From NCBI GenBank assembly GCA_964437415.1, contig CAYTGN010000020.1, positions 1 through 64,000 of the forward strand: a DNA stretch of 64,000 nt. Direction: 5' to 3'. Under the pieces are notes generated by a model. That model was not told the DNA's origin and searched no databases. It saw only the letters and a list, made by a program, of their open reading frames with translations. Origin of the DNA: CADEDV01 sp964437415 (GTDB lineage Bacteria; Bacteroidota; Bacteroidia; Chitinophagales; Chitinophagaceae). Position 1 is the stretch's first letter. Each line of letters opens with the position of its first letter. Below are positions 10,075-18,912 of this stretch, one piece after another. Both the position numbers and the translations under genes were made by a program.

Positions 10075-10096
10075 TAGTACAATTTGTTTAAGCTAA

Positions 10097-11521
10097 TCAG
10101 GGCATCAGTTGTTTTGAGAACTGCAGTAAAGATAACTCCTCAAAACGGGAGGCCATCACCTGCAGGCCAAAGGGCATGCCATTGCTGTGTTTGAACAGCG
10201 GAATTGAAATAGCAGGCACACCGGTGAGGTTGGCCATTACTGTGTATATATCAGCCAGGTACATAGCAACGGGGTCACTCATTTTTTCACCTGCCGCAAA
10301 AGCAGTGGAAGGAGAAACAGGCATGATAAGAAAATCATAATTTTCAAACAGAGATCCCATCTTATCGCTGAGCAGTCTTCTCACCTGCTGCGCTTTGCTG
10401 AAATATGCATCGTAGTATCCTGCGCTTAGCACAAATGTGCCCAGCATGATCCTTCTTTTTACTTCTCTGCCAAAACCCTCTGACCTTGTCAGTTCATAGA
10501 AATCAGTAAGACTTGTGTCTTTGTCAGCTATCCGGTGGCCATACCTTACACCATCATATCTCGACAGGTTAGAAGATGCTTCGGCAGTGGTGAGAATGTA
10601 ATAGGCCGGAACAATATAATCAAGCAGGTCAAAGGGTACCGCCTCCACTGTATGTCCTTCTTCTTTGAGTTGTGCCGCTTTTTTTTTGATCGCATCACCG
10701 ATCTCTCTATCTAAGCTTGGATGATCAAGTGCCTCTTCAAAAAAAGCGATCCGGTATTTGTTGTCAGACTGCAGTTGAGAAGAATAGGCAGGCACTTTTT
10801 TTTGAGAAACTGTGCTGTCAAATTCATCAGCGCCGGCCATCACTTCGAGCAACAGCGAAACATCGGGGATATTGATGCCGAAAATACCGATCTGGTCAAA
10901 CGATGAGGCATAGGCGATAAGACCATAACGGGAGATTCTCCCATAAGTTGGTTTTAGCCCGACAATACCACAGAAATCCGCAGGCTGCCGGACAGAACCT
11001 CCTGTGTCGCTTCCCAGGGAAGCCATGCAAAGACCAGCCTGCACCGCCACAGCCGAGCCGCCTGATGATCCTCCGGGAACTTTTGATTCATCCAATGCAT
11101 TGAGCACCCTGCCATATACCGAGTTTTCATTGGAAGAACCCATCGCAAATTCATCACAGTTGAGGTTGCCGATGATGATGGCTTCCTCTGCAACTAATCT
11201 TTCTACAGCAGTGGCCGAATAAACCGATTCAAAATTTTTAAGAATAGCTGAAGCCGCTGTGAGCTTATGTCCTTTGTAAGCCAGCACATCTTTCAAACCG
11301 ATCACTACGCCATGCAATTTGCCTGCCGGTTGACCTGCTTTTCTTTTTTCATCTAATTGCTTTGCTAGTTCCAGTGCTTCCTCTGCGTAAACTTCAACAA
11401 AAGCATTCAGGTGACGGGAAGATTCAATACGGCTGAGATAATACTCAACAGCCTGCAGACAGGTGGTAGTTCCTTTCTGCAGGCTGGTATGATAATGTTC
11501 AATAGAAGAATACTCAAACAA
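10097..11521 (-). CDS. gatA: Glutamyl-tRNA(Gln)/Asp-tRNA(Asn) amidotransferase subunit A
   Basis: Glutaminase/amidase subunit of the GatCAB complex that converts misacylated Glu-tRNA(Gln) to Gln-tRNA(Gln). The 474 residues carry the amidase signature with the Ser-cisSer-Lys triad visible as K77 (VIGLKDVL), S152 (GGSSGGSA) and S176 (SDTGGSVRQPA), followed by GIVGLKPTYGRISRYGL. This arrangement, including the GatA-type GSSNENSVYGRVLNA block, separates it from generic amidases. The start appears to be TTG at 11521, since MFEYSSIEHYH fits the family N-terminus and no ATG is available upstream. gatB and gatC are not in this window; scattered gat genes are common in this phylum. It lies directly downstream of tatA with a 42-bp gap. 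Confidence 0.95.
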   Translation of the reverse strand: MFEYSSIEHYHTSLQKGTTTCLQAVEYYLSRIESSRHLNAFVEVYAEEALELAKQLDEKRKAGQPAGKLHGVVIGLKDVLAYKGHKLTAASAILKNFESVYSATAVERLVAEEAIIIGNLNCDEFAMGSSNENSVYGRVLNALDESKVPGGSSGGSAVAVQAGLCMASLGSDTGGSVRQPADFCGIVGLKPTYGRISRYGLIAYASSFDQIGIFGINIPDVSLLLEVMAGADEFDSTVSQKKVPAYSSQLQSDNKYRIAFFEEALDHPSLDREIGDAIKKKAAQLKEEGHTVEAVPFDLLDYIVPAYYILTTAEASSNLSRYDGVRYGHRIADKDTSLTDFYELTRSEGFGREVKRRIMLGTFVLSAGYYDAYFSKAQQVRRLLSDKMGSLFENYDFLIMPVSPSTAFAAGEKMSDPVAMYLADIYTVMANLTGVPAISIPLFKHSNGMPFGLQVMASRFEELSLLQFSKQLMP

Positions 11522-11563
11522 AAGCTGCTGCCTTTTTGATGTAAGGGAGAATGGATAAAAGGC

Positions 11564-11770
11564 TTAGTTAACAGAGTTCTTTACATCCTTGCTGCCCTCT
11601 TCAATTTCTTTCTTCACATTGTTCTTGGCGTCATTGAATTCACGAACGCCTTTGCCAAGACCCCGCATCAGCTCAGGAATTTTGCGGCCGCCAAACAACA
11701 GGAGTACGATGACCAGGATGATGATGATCTCGTTGGTACCTAACACACCCAGTAAATTAGTTTGTATCAT
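11564..11770 (-). CDS. tatA: Sec-independent protein translocase TatA/TatE family protein
   Basis: Forms the pore-like element of the twin-arginine translocase for folded proteins in the inner membrane. The 68-residue protein has one N-terminal transmembrane helix (EIIIILVIVLLLFGG), the FGG-(R/K)-K-(I/L)-PEL hinge and an amphipathic helix (LMRGLGKGVREFNDA), then a charged tail. This is the full TatA layout. ATG at 11770 gives the normal short N-terminus; an in-frame ATG 21 bp upstream is less likely. tatC is not nearby. It lies between rplS and gatA on the same strand, separated from rplS by a strong terminator, so it probably has its own promoter in the ~85 bp before it. Confidence 0.92.
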   Translation of the reverse strand: MIQTNLLGVLGTNEIIIILVIVLLLFGGRKIPELMRGLGKGVREFNDAKNNVKKEIEEGSKDVKNSVN

Positions 11771-11853
11771 ATTTGGAAAATTAGAGGTCAAAGATACTAA
11801 GTACTTAAAAATAACTGAATAATTAGTTGATTATTGAAAAAGCCGGGATATAA

Positions 11854-11884
11854 AAAAGCCCCTTGGCTGAAACAAGGGGCTTTT
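11854..11884 (-). terminator. Rho-independent terminator after rplS
   Basis: A perfect 12-bp stem (AAAAGCCCCTTG at 11854-11865, CAAGGGGCTTTT at 11873-11884) encloses a 7-nt loop and ends in a T-run on the minus strand. It lies 17 bp beyond the rplS stop. The A/T tracts on both sides would let it work in both directions, but no + strand gene reads into it. Confidence 0.85.
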
Positions 11885-11901
11885 CAATATTATTTGAACT
11901 T

Positions 11902-12270
11902 TTACACAGTAGTTTCTGCCACAGCCTGGCGTTTTTCCCTGATCCTTGCACTTTTACCGCTGCGGGTTCTTTGGTAAAACAGTTTGGCCCTGCGAACATG
12001 ACCGGTCTTGTTCACCACGATAGAATCAATATTGGGAGAATAAACAGGAAAAACCCTTTCCACACCGACACCATCAGATATTTTACGAACAGTGAAGCTG
12101 GCAGTATGGCCTGTTCCCTGGCGTTTGATCACATCACCTTTGAATGACTGGATCCTTTCTTTGTTACCCTCAATGATCTTGTAATTGACGGTAATATTGT
12201 CGCCTGCTTTGAATTTTGGAAAATCTTTCTTGCCGGTCAACTGCTCATGTACATATGCTATGGCACTCAT
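11902..12270 (-). CDS. rplS: 50S ribosomal protein L19
   Basis: Ribosomal large-subunit protein at the 30S-50S interface. The 122 residues contain the L19 core: FKAGDNITVNYKIIEGNKER, IQSFKGDVIKRQG, FTVRKISDGVGVERVFP and the VVNKTGHVRRAKLFYQR block. ATG at 12270 (MSAIAYVHEQL) matches the family start; an in-frame ATG 24 bp upstream would add an unusual MPSLKISI extension. A TACCTTTG promoter element lies just upstream and a strong terminator just downstream, so it looks monocistronic here rather than part of the rpsP-rimM-trmD-rplS operon known from other bacteria. Confidence 0.97.
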   Translation of the reverse strand: MSAIAYVHEQLTGKKDFPKFKAGDNITVNYKIIEGNKERIQSFKGDVIKRQGTGHTASFTVRKISDGVGVERVFPVYSPNIDSIVVNKTGHVRRAKLFYQRTRSGKSARIREKRQAVAETTV

Positions 12271-12291
12271 AATGCTGATTTTTAAGGAGGG

Positions 12292-12299
12292 CAAAGGTA
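12292..12299 (-). promoter_or_regulatory. Candidate -7 promoter element of rplS
   Basis: On the minus strand this reads TACCTTTG, a perfect match to TAnnTTTG, 21 bp before the rplS ATG. A clear -33 TTG at 19-21 bp spacing was not found; the flanking DNA is TTTAAA-rich. Confidence 0.5.
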
Positions 12300-12440
12300 A
12301 GGGAAACCGTCTAAAGTTTAAAGGTTTGTGGCTTTAAAAGTTTTTCCCGAACGGAAAAAAAACATACCCTGAGAAAGCACGGTCAAGATGCTATTAAATC
12401 GGTTTGCCTAAACCCTTAACCCTTAAACTTTTAAATCACT

Positions 12441-14015
12441 CTACCTTGCTACATTCACGGCCCTTTTCTCCCGGATAACGGTCACTTTTATCTGGCCTGG
12501 GAAGGTCATTTCGGTCTGGATCTTCTGGGCTATTTCAAAAGATAGTTTTTCTGATTCCTGGTCGGTCACTTTTTCCGCTTCAACGATCACCCGCAATTCA
12601 CGACCGGCCTGGATGGCATAGGCTTTTTCCACCCCGTTGTATGCCATGGCTAAGTTTTCCAGGTCTTTGATACGCTGGATGTATTGCTGCATGATCTCCC
12701 GGCGGGCACCCGGCCTGGCGCCGCTGATGGCATCGCAGGCCTGGATGATGGGGGAGATGACATATTGCATTTCCATTTCATCGTGGTGGGCCCCGACGGC
12801 ATTTACTACTGCCGGGTTTTCAGCATATTTTTCTGCCAGTTTTGCTCCAAGCAGCGCATGGCTCAGTTCGCTTTCTTCATCAGGCACTTTGCCAATATCG
12901 TGTAGCAGACCTGCCCGTTTGGCCAGCTTGATCATATTTTGGTTCAGGCCTAATTCTGCAGCCATGGTGGCGCATAGGTTGGCTGTTTCCCGGCTGTGCA
13001 TCAGCAGGTTTTGGCCATAGGAAGAACGGAATCGCATACGTCCCACCATTCTTACTAATTCTTTATGCAGGCCATGAATGCCAAGCTCAATCACAGTTCT
13101 TTCGCCAATTTCCATCACCTGCTCCTCTATCTGCTTCTTGGTTTTTTCAACCACTTCTTCAATACGGGCAGGGTGGATGCGGCCATCTGTTACTAAACGT
13201 TGTAAACTGAGACGGGCAATCTCCCGGCGCAGGGGGTCGAAGGAGGAGAGAATGATCGCTTCAGGGGTATCATCCACGATCAGGTCAACACCGGTGGCGG
13301 CTTCAATGGCCCGGATATTCCGGCCTTCACGACCGATGATCTGGCCTTTCACTTCATCGCTTTCAAGATTGAAAACAGTGATGGAGTTTTCAATGGCCTG
13401 TTCGGCGGCTGTCCGCTGAATGGTTTGAATAACGATCTTCCGGGCTTCTTTGTTGGCTTTTAATTTAGCTTCTTCAATGATCTCCTGCTGCATGCTCATG
13501 GCCTGTGTCCGGGCTTCATTGCGAAGGCTTTCTACCAATTGTGTTTTGGCTTCTTCGGCAGACAGTCCTGCAATTTTTTCTAAACGGCGTATATGCTCTT
13601 CCTGGTGTTTTTCCAGCTCGGTCCGTTTGATATTGACCAATTCAATCTGGCGGCTCAGGTTTTCTTTGATTGCCTCATTTTCCTTGGTCTGCTTATCAAG
13701 ATTGCTCTCTTTCTGGTTGATGGATTGTTCTTTCTGCCGGATGCGATTTTCAGTGTCGTTGATCTTGCGGTTGCGGTCGTTCACCTCCCGGTCATGGGCG
13801 GCTTTCATTTGCACAAACTTTTCCTTAGCTTCAAGTTCTTTTTCTTTGCGAAGCGTTTCAGCTCTCAGTTCTGCTTCTTTTAATATGGTTTGTGCCTGCA
13901 GTTCGGCCTCTTCTATTTTTTTCCTGGTGTTTTTAGAAAAAATCAATTTACCCGCTACAATCCCAGCAAGTAATGCGGCTGCTCCTATGATTACAGATAT
14001 AATATTCGGATCCAT
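12441..14015 (-). CDS. rny: Ribonuclease Y (membrane-anchored endoribonuclease)
   Basis: Initiates mRNA decay at the membrane. The 524 residues are ordered as an N-terminal transmembrane helix (about 5-24), a long Lys/Glu-rich coiled coil (about 30-200), a KH RNA-binding domain with GQIIGREGRNIRAIE and an HD domain with the metal-binding LLHDIGK motif near residue 370. The C-terminus (FPGQIKVTVIREKRAVNVAR) is typical. Length and layout match RNase Y. It closes the conserved pheT/coiled-coil/zapA/rny series on the minus strand, here interrupted by an opposite-strand thioredoxin-like gene. A TATCTTCG element on the minus strand at 14088-14095 is a possible -7 box. Confidence 0.96.
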   Translation of the reverse strand: MDPNIISVIIGAAALLAGIVAGKLIFSKNTRKKIEEAELQAQTILKEAELRAETLRKEKELEAKEKFVQMKAAHDREVNDRNRKINDTENRIRQKEQSINQKESNLDKQTKENEAIKENLSRQIELVNIKRTELEKHQEEHIRRLEKIAGLSAEEAKTQLVESLRNEARTQAMSMQQEIIEEAKLKANKEARKIVIQTIQRTAAEQAIENSITVFNLESDEVKGQIIGREGRNIRAIEAATGVDLIVDDTPEAIILSSFDPLRREIARLSLQRLVTDGRIHPARIEEVVEKTKKQIEEQVMEIGERTVIELGIHGLHKELVRMVGRMRFRSSYGQNLLMHSRETANLCATMAAELGLNQNMIKLAKRAGLLHDIGKVPDEESELSHALLGAKLAEKYAENPAVVNAVGAHHDEMEMQYVISPIIQACDAISGARPGARREIMQQYIQRIKDLENLAMAYNGVEKAYAIQAGRELRVIVEAEKVTDQESEKLSFEIAQKIQTEMTFPGQIKVTVIREKRAVNVAR

Positions 14016-14087
14016 GAATCGGTTTGTTTAGTTGTTGAATGCTATGTATTAATAAAAACTTCATACTGATTTAAGGTATGTAATCAG

Positions 14088-14095
14088 CGAAGATA
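14088..14095 (-). promoter_or_regulatory. Possible -7 element before rny
   Basis: The minus strand reads TATCTTCG, one base from TAnnTTTG, 73 bp upstream of rny. The identical octamer TATCTTCG, within GCGAAGATA on the + strand, occurs before pheT at 18867-18874, which suggests a shared promoter form. Confidence 0.3.
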
Positions 14096-14227
14096 CAAAA
14101 TGGCCGTAATTGCATGAAAACAGGTATGATATACCGCCTTTCATACCAGAAATTGAGGTTTTCGGCATATTAGCCGGGGCAATGGGATAACAATTTCTTA
14201 AACTTGCATTTGCTAAAAAGTATATAT

Positions 14228-15388
14228 ATGAAAAGAATATTAGTTGTGTTGTTGTTAGTTCCTGTATTCGCTATCTCCCAGCAAACAGGAAAGCCGTTCA
14301 GGCTGACCGGCAAAATGCAGAACCTTGCTTACTCTGTGGACTGGGTCTTCCTGCAATACCGGACAGAAGGCGAATGGAAAACAGACAGTGTGCAGCCGGA
14401 GAAAGGAGGCTATAAATTTTCAGGTAAAATAGATGAGGCTTCCCTGGCCAGGCTCCGGGTAAAATATGCAGAAACGGAGCAAGGCAAGAAAATTCCCATG
14501 TTGGGCAAAAGAGACATGGCTACGGTATATATGCAGCCGGGAAAGATTACTGTAACCTCTATTGACTCATTCAGCAATATAAAAGTGAAGGGCTCGTTTG
14601 CCCATGCAGAATATACCAAACTGATGGCGCAGGCAAAACCATTTGAGGAAAAAATGGAACCGCTTTATACGCTTTATTCTCAATTTTCCAAATCAAAGGA
14701 AGTGAGTGCAAGGGAAAAAGTGGAAGCTGTTATTGACTCTTTGGACAAACTAAAAAATGAAAAGGTGTATGGGGGGTATGTAAAAGCAAACCCTTCTTCA
14801 CCGCTGGCGATGTTTGCCCTGCAGCAATATGCAGGATGGGATATTGATGCTGCTAAAGTGGAACCCCTGTTCAATACTCTTTCAGAAGGGAATAAAAATC
14901 TGCCTTCGGCTATTGAGTTCAAGGCCAACCTGGATATTGCGAAAAAGACCGGTATCGGCCAGTTTGCCATGAATTTCACCCAAAATGATACAGCTGGTGT
15001 GCCGGTGAGCCTTTCATCACTGAAAGGCCGCTACCTGCTTATTGATTTTTGGGCCAGTTGGTGTGGTCCCTGCCGGGCAGAAAATCCCAACCTGGTAAAA
15101 GTTTTTGATAAATACAAGTCAAAGGGATTTCATATACTCGGTGTGTCGCTGGACCGCCCGGGTCAGAAAGACAGGTGGATGAAAGCGATCTATGATGACC
15201 AGCTAAACTGGACTCAGGTCAGCGATCTGCAGTTTTGGAACAATGAAGTGGCCAAACAATATGGCATCAGGGCCATTCCTCAAAACCTGCTGCTGGACCC
15301 AGAAGGACGGATTATTGCCAAAAATATCCGGGGTGAGCAATTAGAAACTAAAGTGGCAGAGGCTATTGAAGGGAAGAAAGGTTTTTAA
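14228..15388 (+). CDS. Secreted thioredoxin-fold protein with DUF4369 domain (TlpA/ResA-like)
   Basis: Predicted periplasmic thiol-disulfide oxidoreductase of 386 residues. A signal peptide (KRILVVLLLVPVFAISQQ) is followed by a DUF4369-type N-terminal beta domain (about 25-130), a helical linker (about 130-235) and a C-terminal thioredoxin/AhpC-TSA domain with the redox motif WASWCGPC near residues 275-282 and a cis-Pro segment (GIRAIPQNLLLDP). This domain order is common in Bacteroidota. The substrate is unknown; cytochrome maturation or periplasmic disulfide reduction are usual roles. ATG at 14228 gives the clean signal peptide. It faces the surrounding minus-strand division and translation genes and has no same-strand partner. 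Confidence 0.9.
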   Translation: MKRILVVLLLVPVFAISQQTGKPFRLTGKMQNLAYSVDWVFLQYRTEGEWKTDSVQPEKGGYKFSGKIDEASLARLRVKYAETEQGKKIPMLGKRDMATVYMQPGKITVTSIDSFSNIKVKGSFAHAEYTKLMAQAKPFEEKMEPLYTLYSQFSKSKEVSAREKVEAVIDSLDKLKNEKVYGGYVKANPSSPLAMFALQQYAGWDIDAAKVEPLFNTLSEGNKNLPSAIEFKANLDIAKKTGIGQFAMNFTQNDTAGVPVSLSSLKGRYLLIDFWASWCGPCRAENPNLVKVFDKYKSKGFHILGVSLDRPGQKDRWMKAIYDDQLNWTQVSDLQFWNNEVAKQYGIRAIPQNLLLDPEGRIIAKNIRGEQLETKVAEAIEGKKGF

Positions 15389-15415
15389 TATAGTATCTGG
15401 CGATTCTTAACAGCG

Positions 15416-15712
15416 CTATTCTGTCTCCTGCAGGTGGCTGTCAAGCATTCGCTCAAGCAGTTGCAATTTGTTTGTAAAAGTTTCTTTTTCAATGCTTTCG
15501 CTGCTACCTGCCTTTTGATCGGTGGCAAACCAGATCAGTACCATAGCGATATAATCCTGCATATCCTTTCCGGCAAACTGGGTCTTGTATTCAATGATCT
15601 TGTCGTTGATGGTTTTAGCGATTTTGCGTACGGTTTCCTCATCTTCAGGTCGCACTTTCACCCGGTAGGTCCGGTCGGCTAACAAAAGCGTAACTGGAAT
15701 TAATGTGTGCAT
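15416..15712 (-). CDS. zapA: Cell division protein ZapA
   Basis: Z-ring-associated protein promoting FtsZ bundling. The 98 residues have the ZapA pattern: an N-terminal beta-hairpin (IPVTLLLADRTYRVKVRPEDE), the dimerisation helix (VRKIAKTINDKIIEYK) and a C-terminal coiled coil (NKLQLLERMLDSHLQE). Its position two genes from pheT and before rny is the usual one in Bacteroidota. The start ATG at 15712 fits the family. The substantial distance to rny is taken up by the convergent thioredoxin-like gene. Confidence 0.9.
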   Translation of the reverse strand: MHTLIPVTLLLADRTYRVKVRPEDEETVRKIAKTINDKIIEYKTQFAGKDMQDYIAMVLIWFATDQKAGSSESIEKETFTNKLQLLERMLDSHLQETE

Positions 15713-15831
15713 AACTTGTTTTTTTAAATTCTCTGATTTACCTTACGAATCCTTTTATAAGCCTTCCTTTGAATTTCGGCACTACTATTTCCTTTCCTCT
15801 TAGAAGACAGAAAACCAAAACAACGGAAACT

Positions 15832-16086
15832 ATGTTTGCCAAAATCAAATCATCAGTATTCATTGATGCATTGCAGCTTGAACTGCAGGCCCCCAAAGGC
15901 AATTGCGTAAGGGGTGTTCTCAAAGATGATACAGGCATTGTTTGCAGCACCCTTGAAAAAGACATGGCCAGGGATGGCGAATCATTTACCTGGTCGGGAC
16001 TCAGTCATCTTCCCTATGGCCGCTACACACTGGAACTATCTCATGGCGAAGACGAGATGAAGATGAACCTTGTGAAAAGGGTCTGA
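15832..16086 (+). CDS. Small hypothetical protein (84 aa)
   Basis: Not recognised. The 84 residues start at ATG 15832 (MFAKIKSSVFIDALQLELQ) and are predicted to be mostly beta-strand, with a pattern (GNCVRGVLKDDTG, SFTWSGLSHLPYGRYTLEL) reminiscent of a small Ig-like or FlgD-C-terminal-like sandwich, in which a ligand strand is followed by LPxGxYxL. No signal peptide or membrane segment is present. It lies on the opposite strand between zapA and the coiled-coil gene and ends 2 bp before the convergent coiled-coil stop. The LPYGRYTLELSHG ending suggests an actual folded domain rather than a chance frame. Confidence 0.6.
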   Translation: MFAKIKSSVFIDALQLELQAPKGNCVRGVLKDDTGIVCSTLEKDMARDGESFTWSGLSHLPYGRYTLELSHGEDEMKMNLVKRV

Positions 16087-16088
16087 CT

Positions 16089-16373
16089 TTAGTTTCCCAG
16101 TATCGCAATGCACCTGTCTATTTCTTTGAGGTAAAAATTGATCCTCTTTTCAAATTCCTTTTTATCAGCCGCACTCATCTCTACTGCACTGTATTTTAAT
16201 ATTTCTGTCTGCTGCTTCAGAGTCTCAATGCTGTCTAATTGAACAACAGAGGTAGCTTCCGCCTGGCGAAGCTGGTCTTTCAGCCTTGCATTTTCTTTTT
16301 GCAGGGCGGCAAACTGTTTCAGCAGTTGCTGCAGTTTGTCCTGTATGCGTTTTAGTTGCTCTTCGGGGTTCAA
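16089..16373 (-). CDS. Short coiled-coil protein, possible division factor
   Basis: 94 residues. The first 70 form one continuous heptad-like coiled coil (QLKRIQDKLQQLLKQFAALQ onward), followed by a short conserved-looking C-terminal segment (FEKRINFYLKEIDRCIAILGN). The position between pheT (24 bp upstream) and zapA on the same strand suggests a Z-ring-associated coiled-coil factor analogous to ZapB, but there is no specific sequence match that I can claim. The pairing with zapA is inferred from neighbourhood only. It overlaps no other gene and is spaced for co-transcription with pheT. Confidence 0.8.
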   Translation of the reverse strand: MNPEEQLKRIQDKLQQLLKQFAALQKENARLKDQLRQAEATSVVQLDSIETLKQQTEILKYSAVEMSAADKKEFEKRINFYLKEIDRCIAILGN

Positions 16374-16397
16374 TGAAATGACGGTTTTGTAAAAAGT

Positions 16398-18842
16398 CTA
16401 TTTTCTTATTTCTGCCTGTAGTTCTTTTTCAAATGCCTGCCTGATCTTTTCCATCCATCCGTCAATCTCCTTGTCGGTAAGCGTTTTTTCTTCATCCTGG
16501 AAAGTGAAACTGACAGCCATTGATTTTTTACCTGCTCCTAACTTATCGCTTTCAAAAATATCAAACAGATGCATGTCTTTCAATTTGCCGGGCCTGATGT
16601 TATGCACCAGTTTCTCCACTTTTTCATAGGCCAGCTCCCTGGCCACCACCATGGCAATATCCCGCTGCACCGCTGGGAATCTCGGCAAGGCTTTGATGGC
16701 CGGCAAATGTTTTGTGGCCATGGCCGCCAGCAGGTCCCAGTTGATGCCGGCAAAAAACACCAGTTGTTTGATGCCAAATTTTTCTAGCACAGCTTTCTTC
16801 ACTTCTCCTGCAGTCGCCAGCACGGTATCATTGATCATGTAGACAAGCTGTTGCGTAAACCGAGGGGCCGGCTGCGGTTCAATACGCAGCGATCCCTGAG
16901 ATACACCGGTTAATTGCAAAATATTTTCCAGCACTCCTTTCAGGTAATAAATATCTGCGGGCATTTCTTTTTGCTTCCAGCCGCTTTGCTGCAGTTGGCC
17001 TGTGGTCGTGATTGCCAGCAGTGTGGTCTCTTCATATTTGCCGGGGCCGGAACTATTGTATGCCTTACCAAATTCAAACAACCGCAGTGAATTGTTCTTA
17101 TGGTTCAGGTTATGTGCCACCACTTCGAGGGTGGTTTCAAAAAGGGAGCTGCGCAGCACATTCAGTTCGGCACTGAGGCTGTTCATCATTTTCACCATGC
17201 CCTGCAATTCTTCTTCGGAATAATAAGCTGCATTGGTGATGGAATTGGTCAGTATTTCATGAAAACCTGCACCGGCAAGTGAGGCGGCGACCTTTTCCCG
17301 GTAGGTTTCTTGTGCAAAATTCTCTTCAACAGAAGGTGTGATAGTAATGGCTTCGGGAATGGCCACATTGTCTAAACCGTCAATACGCAGCACTTCTTCC
17401 ACAATATCAGCGGGCAGGCTGATGTCGGGTTTATGAAACGGAACGGCCACCCGCAGTTCATCAATGCCTTCCTTCAGTATTTCAAAACCAAGACCGTTAA
17501 GGATGTTTTTAACTGCATCCGGATGATAATTTTTGCCGCTGAGTTTTTTCAGGTAGTGATATTTGATGGCCACCTGTGTTTTTTCAGCAGGGGCAGGGTA
17601 GATGTCAACAATATCTGAAGCGATCTCAGCGCTGCAAATTTCTTTAATGAGTTGTACAGCCCTTTTCAAAACGGTGACGGTTGCCGAAATATCTGTTCCT
17701 TTTTCAAACCTGGATGCGGCATCGGTACGCAGGCCGTGGCGAAAAGATGTTTTGCGGGTGATGATGGGATTGAAGCAGGCACTTTCTAAAAAAATGTTTT
17801 TTGTTTTATCTGTAACGCCGCTGTGCAGGCCGCCAAAAACACCGGCGATGCACATGGGTTCTTTTTCATCACAGATCATCAGGTCTTCTTCATGCAGTTT
17901 TCTTTCTTTTTCATCAAGAGTGATGAAAGAAGTGCCTGCAGGAAGGTTTTTGACGATCACTTTTTTTCCGGCGATCTTATCGGCATCAAAAGCATGAAGC
18001 GGTTGCCCGGTTTCATGCTGAATGAAATTGGTGATATCAACAATATTGTTGATGGGTCGCAACCCGATGGATTTTAATTTTTGTTTCAGCCAAAGCGGTG
18101 ACTCACCGATTTTCACATTACTGAGGCTGACGCCACTGTAGCGGGGGCATGCTTTTTCGTTCTCCACTTTCACATCAATGGGAAGCGATGTATTGTCGGG
18201 TTTGAAACCATTGCCGTTGAATTTAGGAACCGGCAACAAAGGCCTCATTTCTTTTTTATCATGGTGACTGAGCCATGCACAAACATCCCTTGCCACTCCC
18301 CAATGACTCATAGCATCCATGCGGTTGGGAGTAAGTCCTATCTCATAAATGGTATCCTCATAGGGTTTGAAATAATCAGTTGCTTTGTTTCCCACCACTG
18401 CATCCTGCGGCAGCACCATGATGCCTGCATGTGAACTGCCCATGCCGATCTCATCTTCGGCGCATATCATACCGTGGCTTTCCACACCTCTGATCTTCGC
18501 CACTTTCATGGTAAGAGGAACACCTTCGGTGGGATAAATAGTGACACCAACAGGAGCCACCACCACTTTTTGGCCTGCGGCCACATTCGGCGCCCCGCAA
18601 ACGATTTGCAGCGGTTCGCCATTGCCCAGATTCACTTTGGTCAGTGTAAGTTTATCAGCGTTGGGATGTTTTTCGGTGAGGAGAACTTCCCCGATCAGCA
18701 GTCCTTTCAGTCCGCCTTTCACTTCTTCATAATGTTGCATGCTCTCCACTTCCAGCCCGATGGAAGTGAGGATGCGGCTCAGCCGCTCGGGTTCAACAGT
18801 CACAGGTAAATATTCACTAAGCCATTTGTATGAGATCGTCAT
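16398..18842 (-). CDS. pheT: Phenylalanyl-tRNA synthetase beta subunit
   Basis: Beta subunit of the alpha2beta2 enzyme that charges tRNA(Phe). The 814 residues show the standard order: N-terminal helical and OB-fold tRNA-binding domain (KHPNADKLTLTKVNLG, IVCGAPNVAAGQKVVVAPVG at about 55-115), the B3/B4 editing domain (VENEKACPRYSGVSL onward), the B5 domain, the catalytic-like core and a C-terminal ferredoxin-fold anticodon-binding domain (LPRFPAVQRDIAMVV, FTFQDEEKTLTDKEID). Length is normal. pheS is not adjacent. It heads the minus-strand pheT/coiled-coil/zapA/rny block; a TATCTTCG element at 18867-18874 on the minus strand may be its -7 box. Confidence 0.97.
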   Translation of the reverse strand: MTISYKWLSEYLPVTVEPERLSRILTSIGLEVESMQHYEEVKGGLKGLLIGEVLLTEKHPNADKLTLTKVNLGNGEPLQIVCGAPNVAAGQKVVVAPVGVTIYPTEGVPLTMKVAKIRGVESHGMICAEDEIGMGSSHAGIMVLPQDAVVGNKATDYFKPYEDTIYEIGLTPNRMDAMSHWGVARDVCAWLSHHDKKEMRPLLPVPKFNGNGFKPDNTSLPIDVKVENEKACPRYSGVSLSNVKIGESPLWLKQKLKSIGLRPINNIVDITNFIQHETGQPLHAFDADKIAGKKVIVKNLPAGTSFITLDEKERKLHEEDLMICDEKEPMCIAGVFGGLHSGVTDKTKNIFLESACFNPIITRKTSFRHGLRTDAASRFEKGTDISATVTVLKRAVQLIKEICSAEIASDIVDIYPAPAEKTQVAIKYHYLKKLSGKNYHPDAVKNILNGLGFEILKEGIDELRVAVPFHKPDISLPADIVEEVLRIDGLDNVAIPEAITITPSVEENFAQETYREKVAASLAGAGFHEILTNSITNAAYYSEEELQGMVKMMNSLSAELNVLRSSLFETTLEVVAHNLNHKNNSLRLFEFGKAYNSSGPGKYEETTLLAITTTGQLQQSGWKQKEMPADIYYLKGVLENILQLTGVSQGSLRIEPQPAPRFTQQLVYMINDTVLATAGEVKKAVLEKFGIKQLVFFAGINWDLLAAMATKHLPAIKALPRFPAVQRDIAMVVARELAYEKVEKLVHNIRPGKLKDMHLFDIFESDKLGAGKKSMAVSFTFQDEEKTLTDKEIDGWMEKIRQAFEKELQAEIRK

Positions 18843-18866
18843 TCTTCCTTGTTTCTTTAATATCTG

Positions 18867-18874
18867 CGAAGATA
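18867..18874 (-). promoter_or_regulatory. Possible -7 element before pheT
   Basis: The minus strand reads TATCTTCG, 25 bp before the pheT ATG, and is identical to the candidate element before rny. No TTG was found at ideal spacing. Confidence 0.35.
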
Positions 18875-18912
18875 AAGGATTGGGGTTTTGACCGGATGGT
18901 TAGTTATCTGCT

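Noticed and set aside
10796..10803. A8 run in gatA as a possible slippage site
   Set aside because: It falls inside the protein with no functional boundary, and a shifted product would make no sense; the run is probably just consecutive Lys codons.
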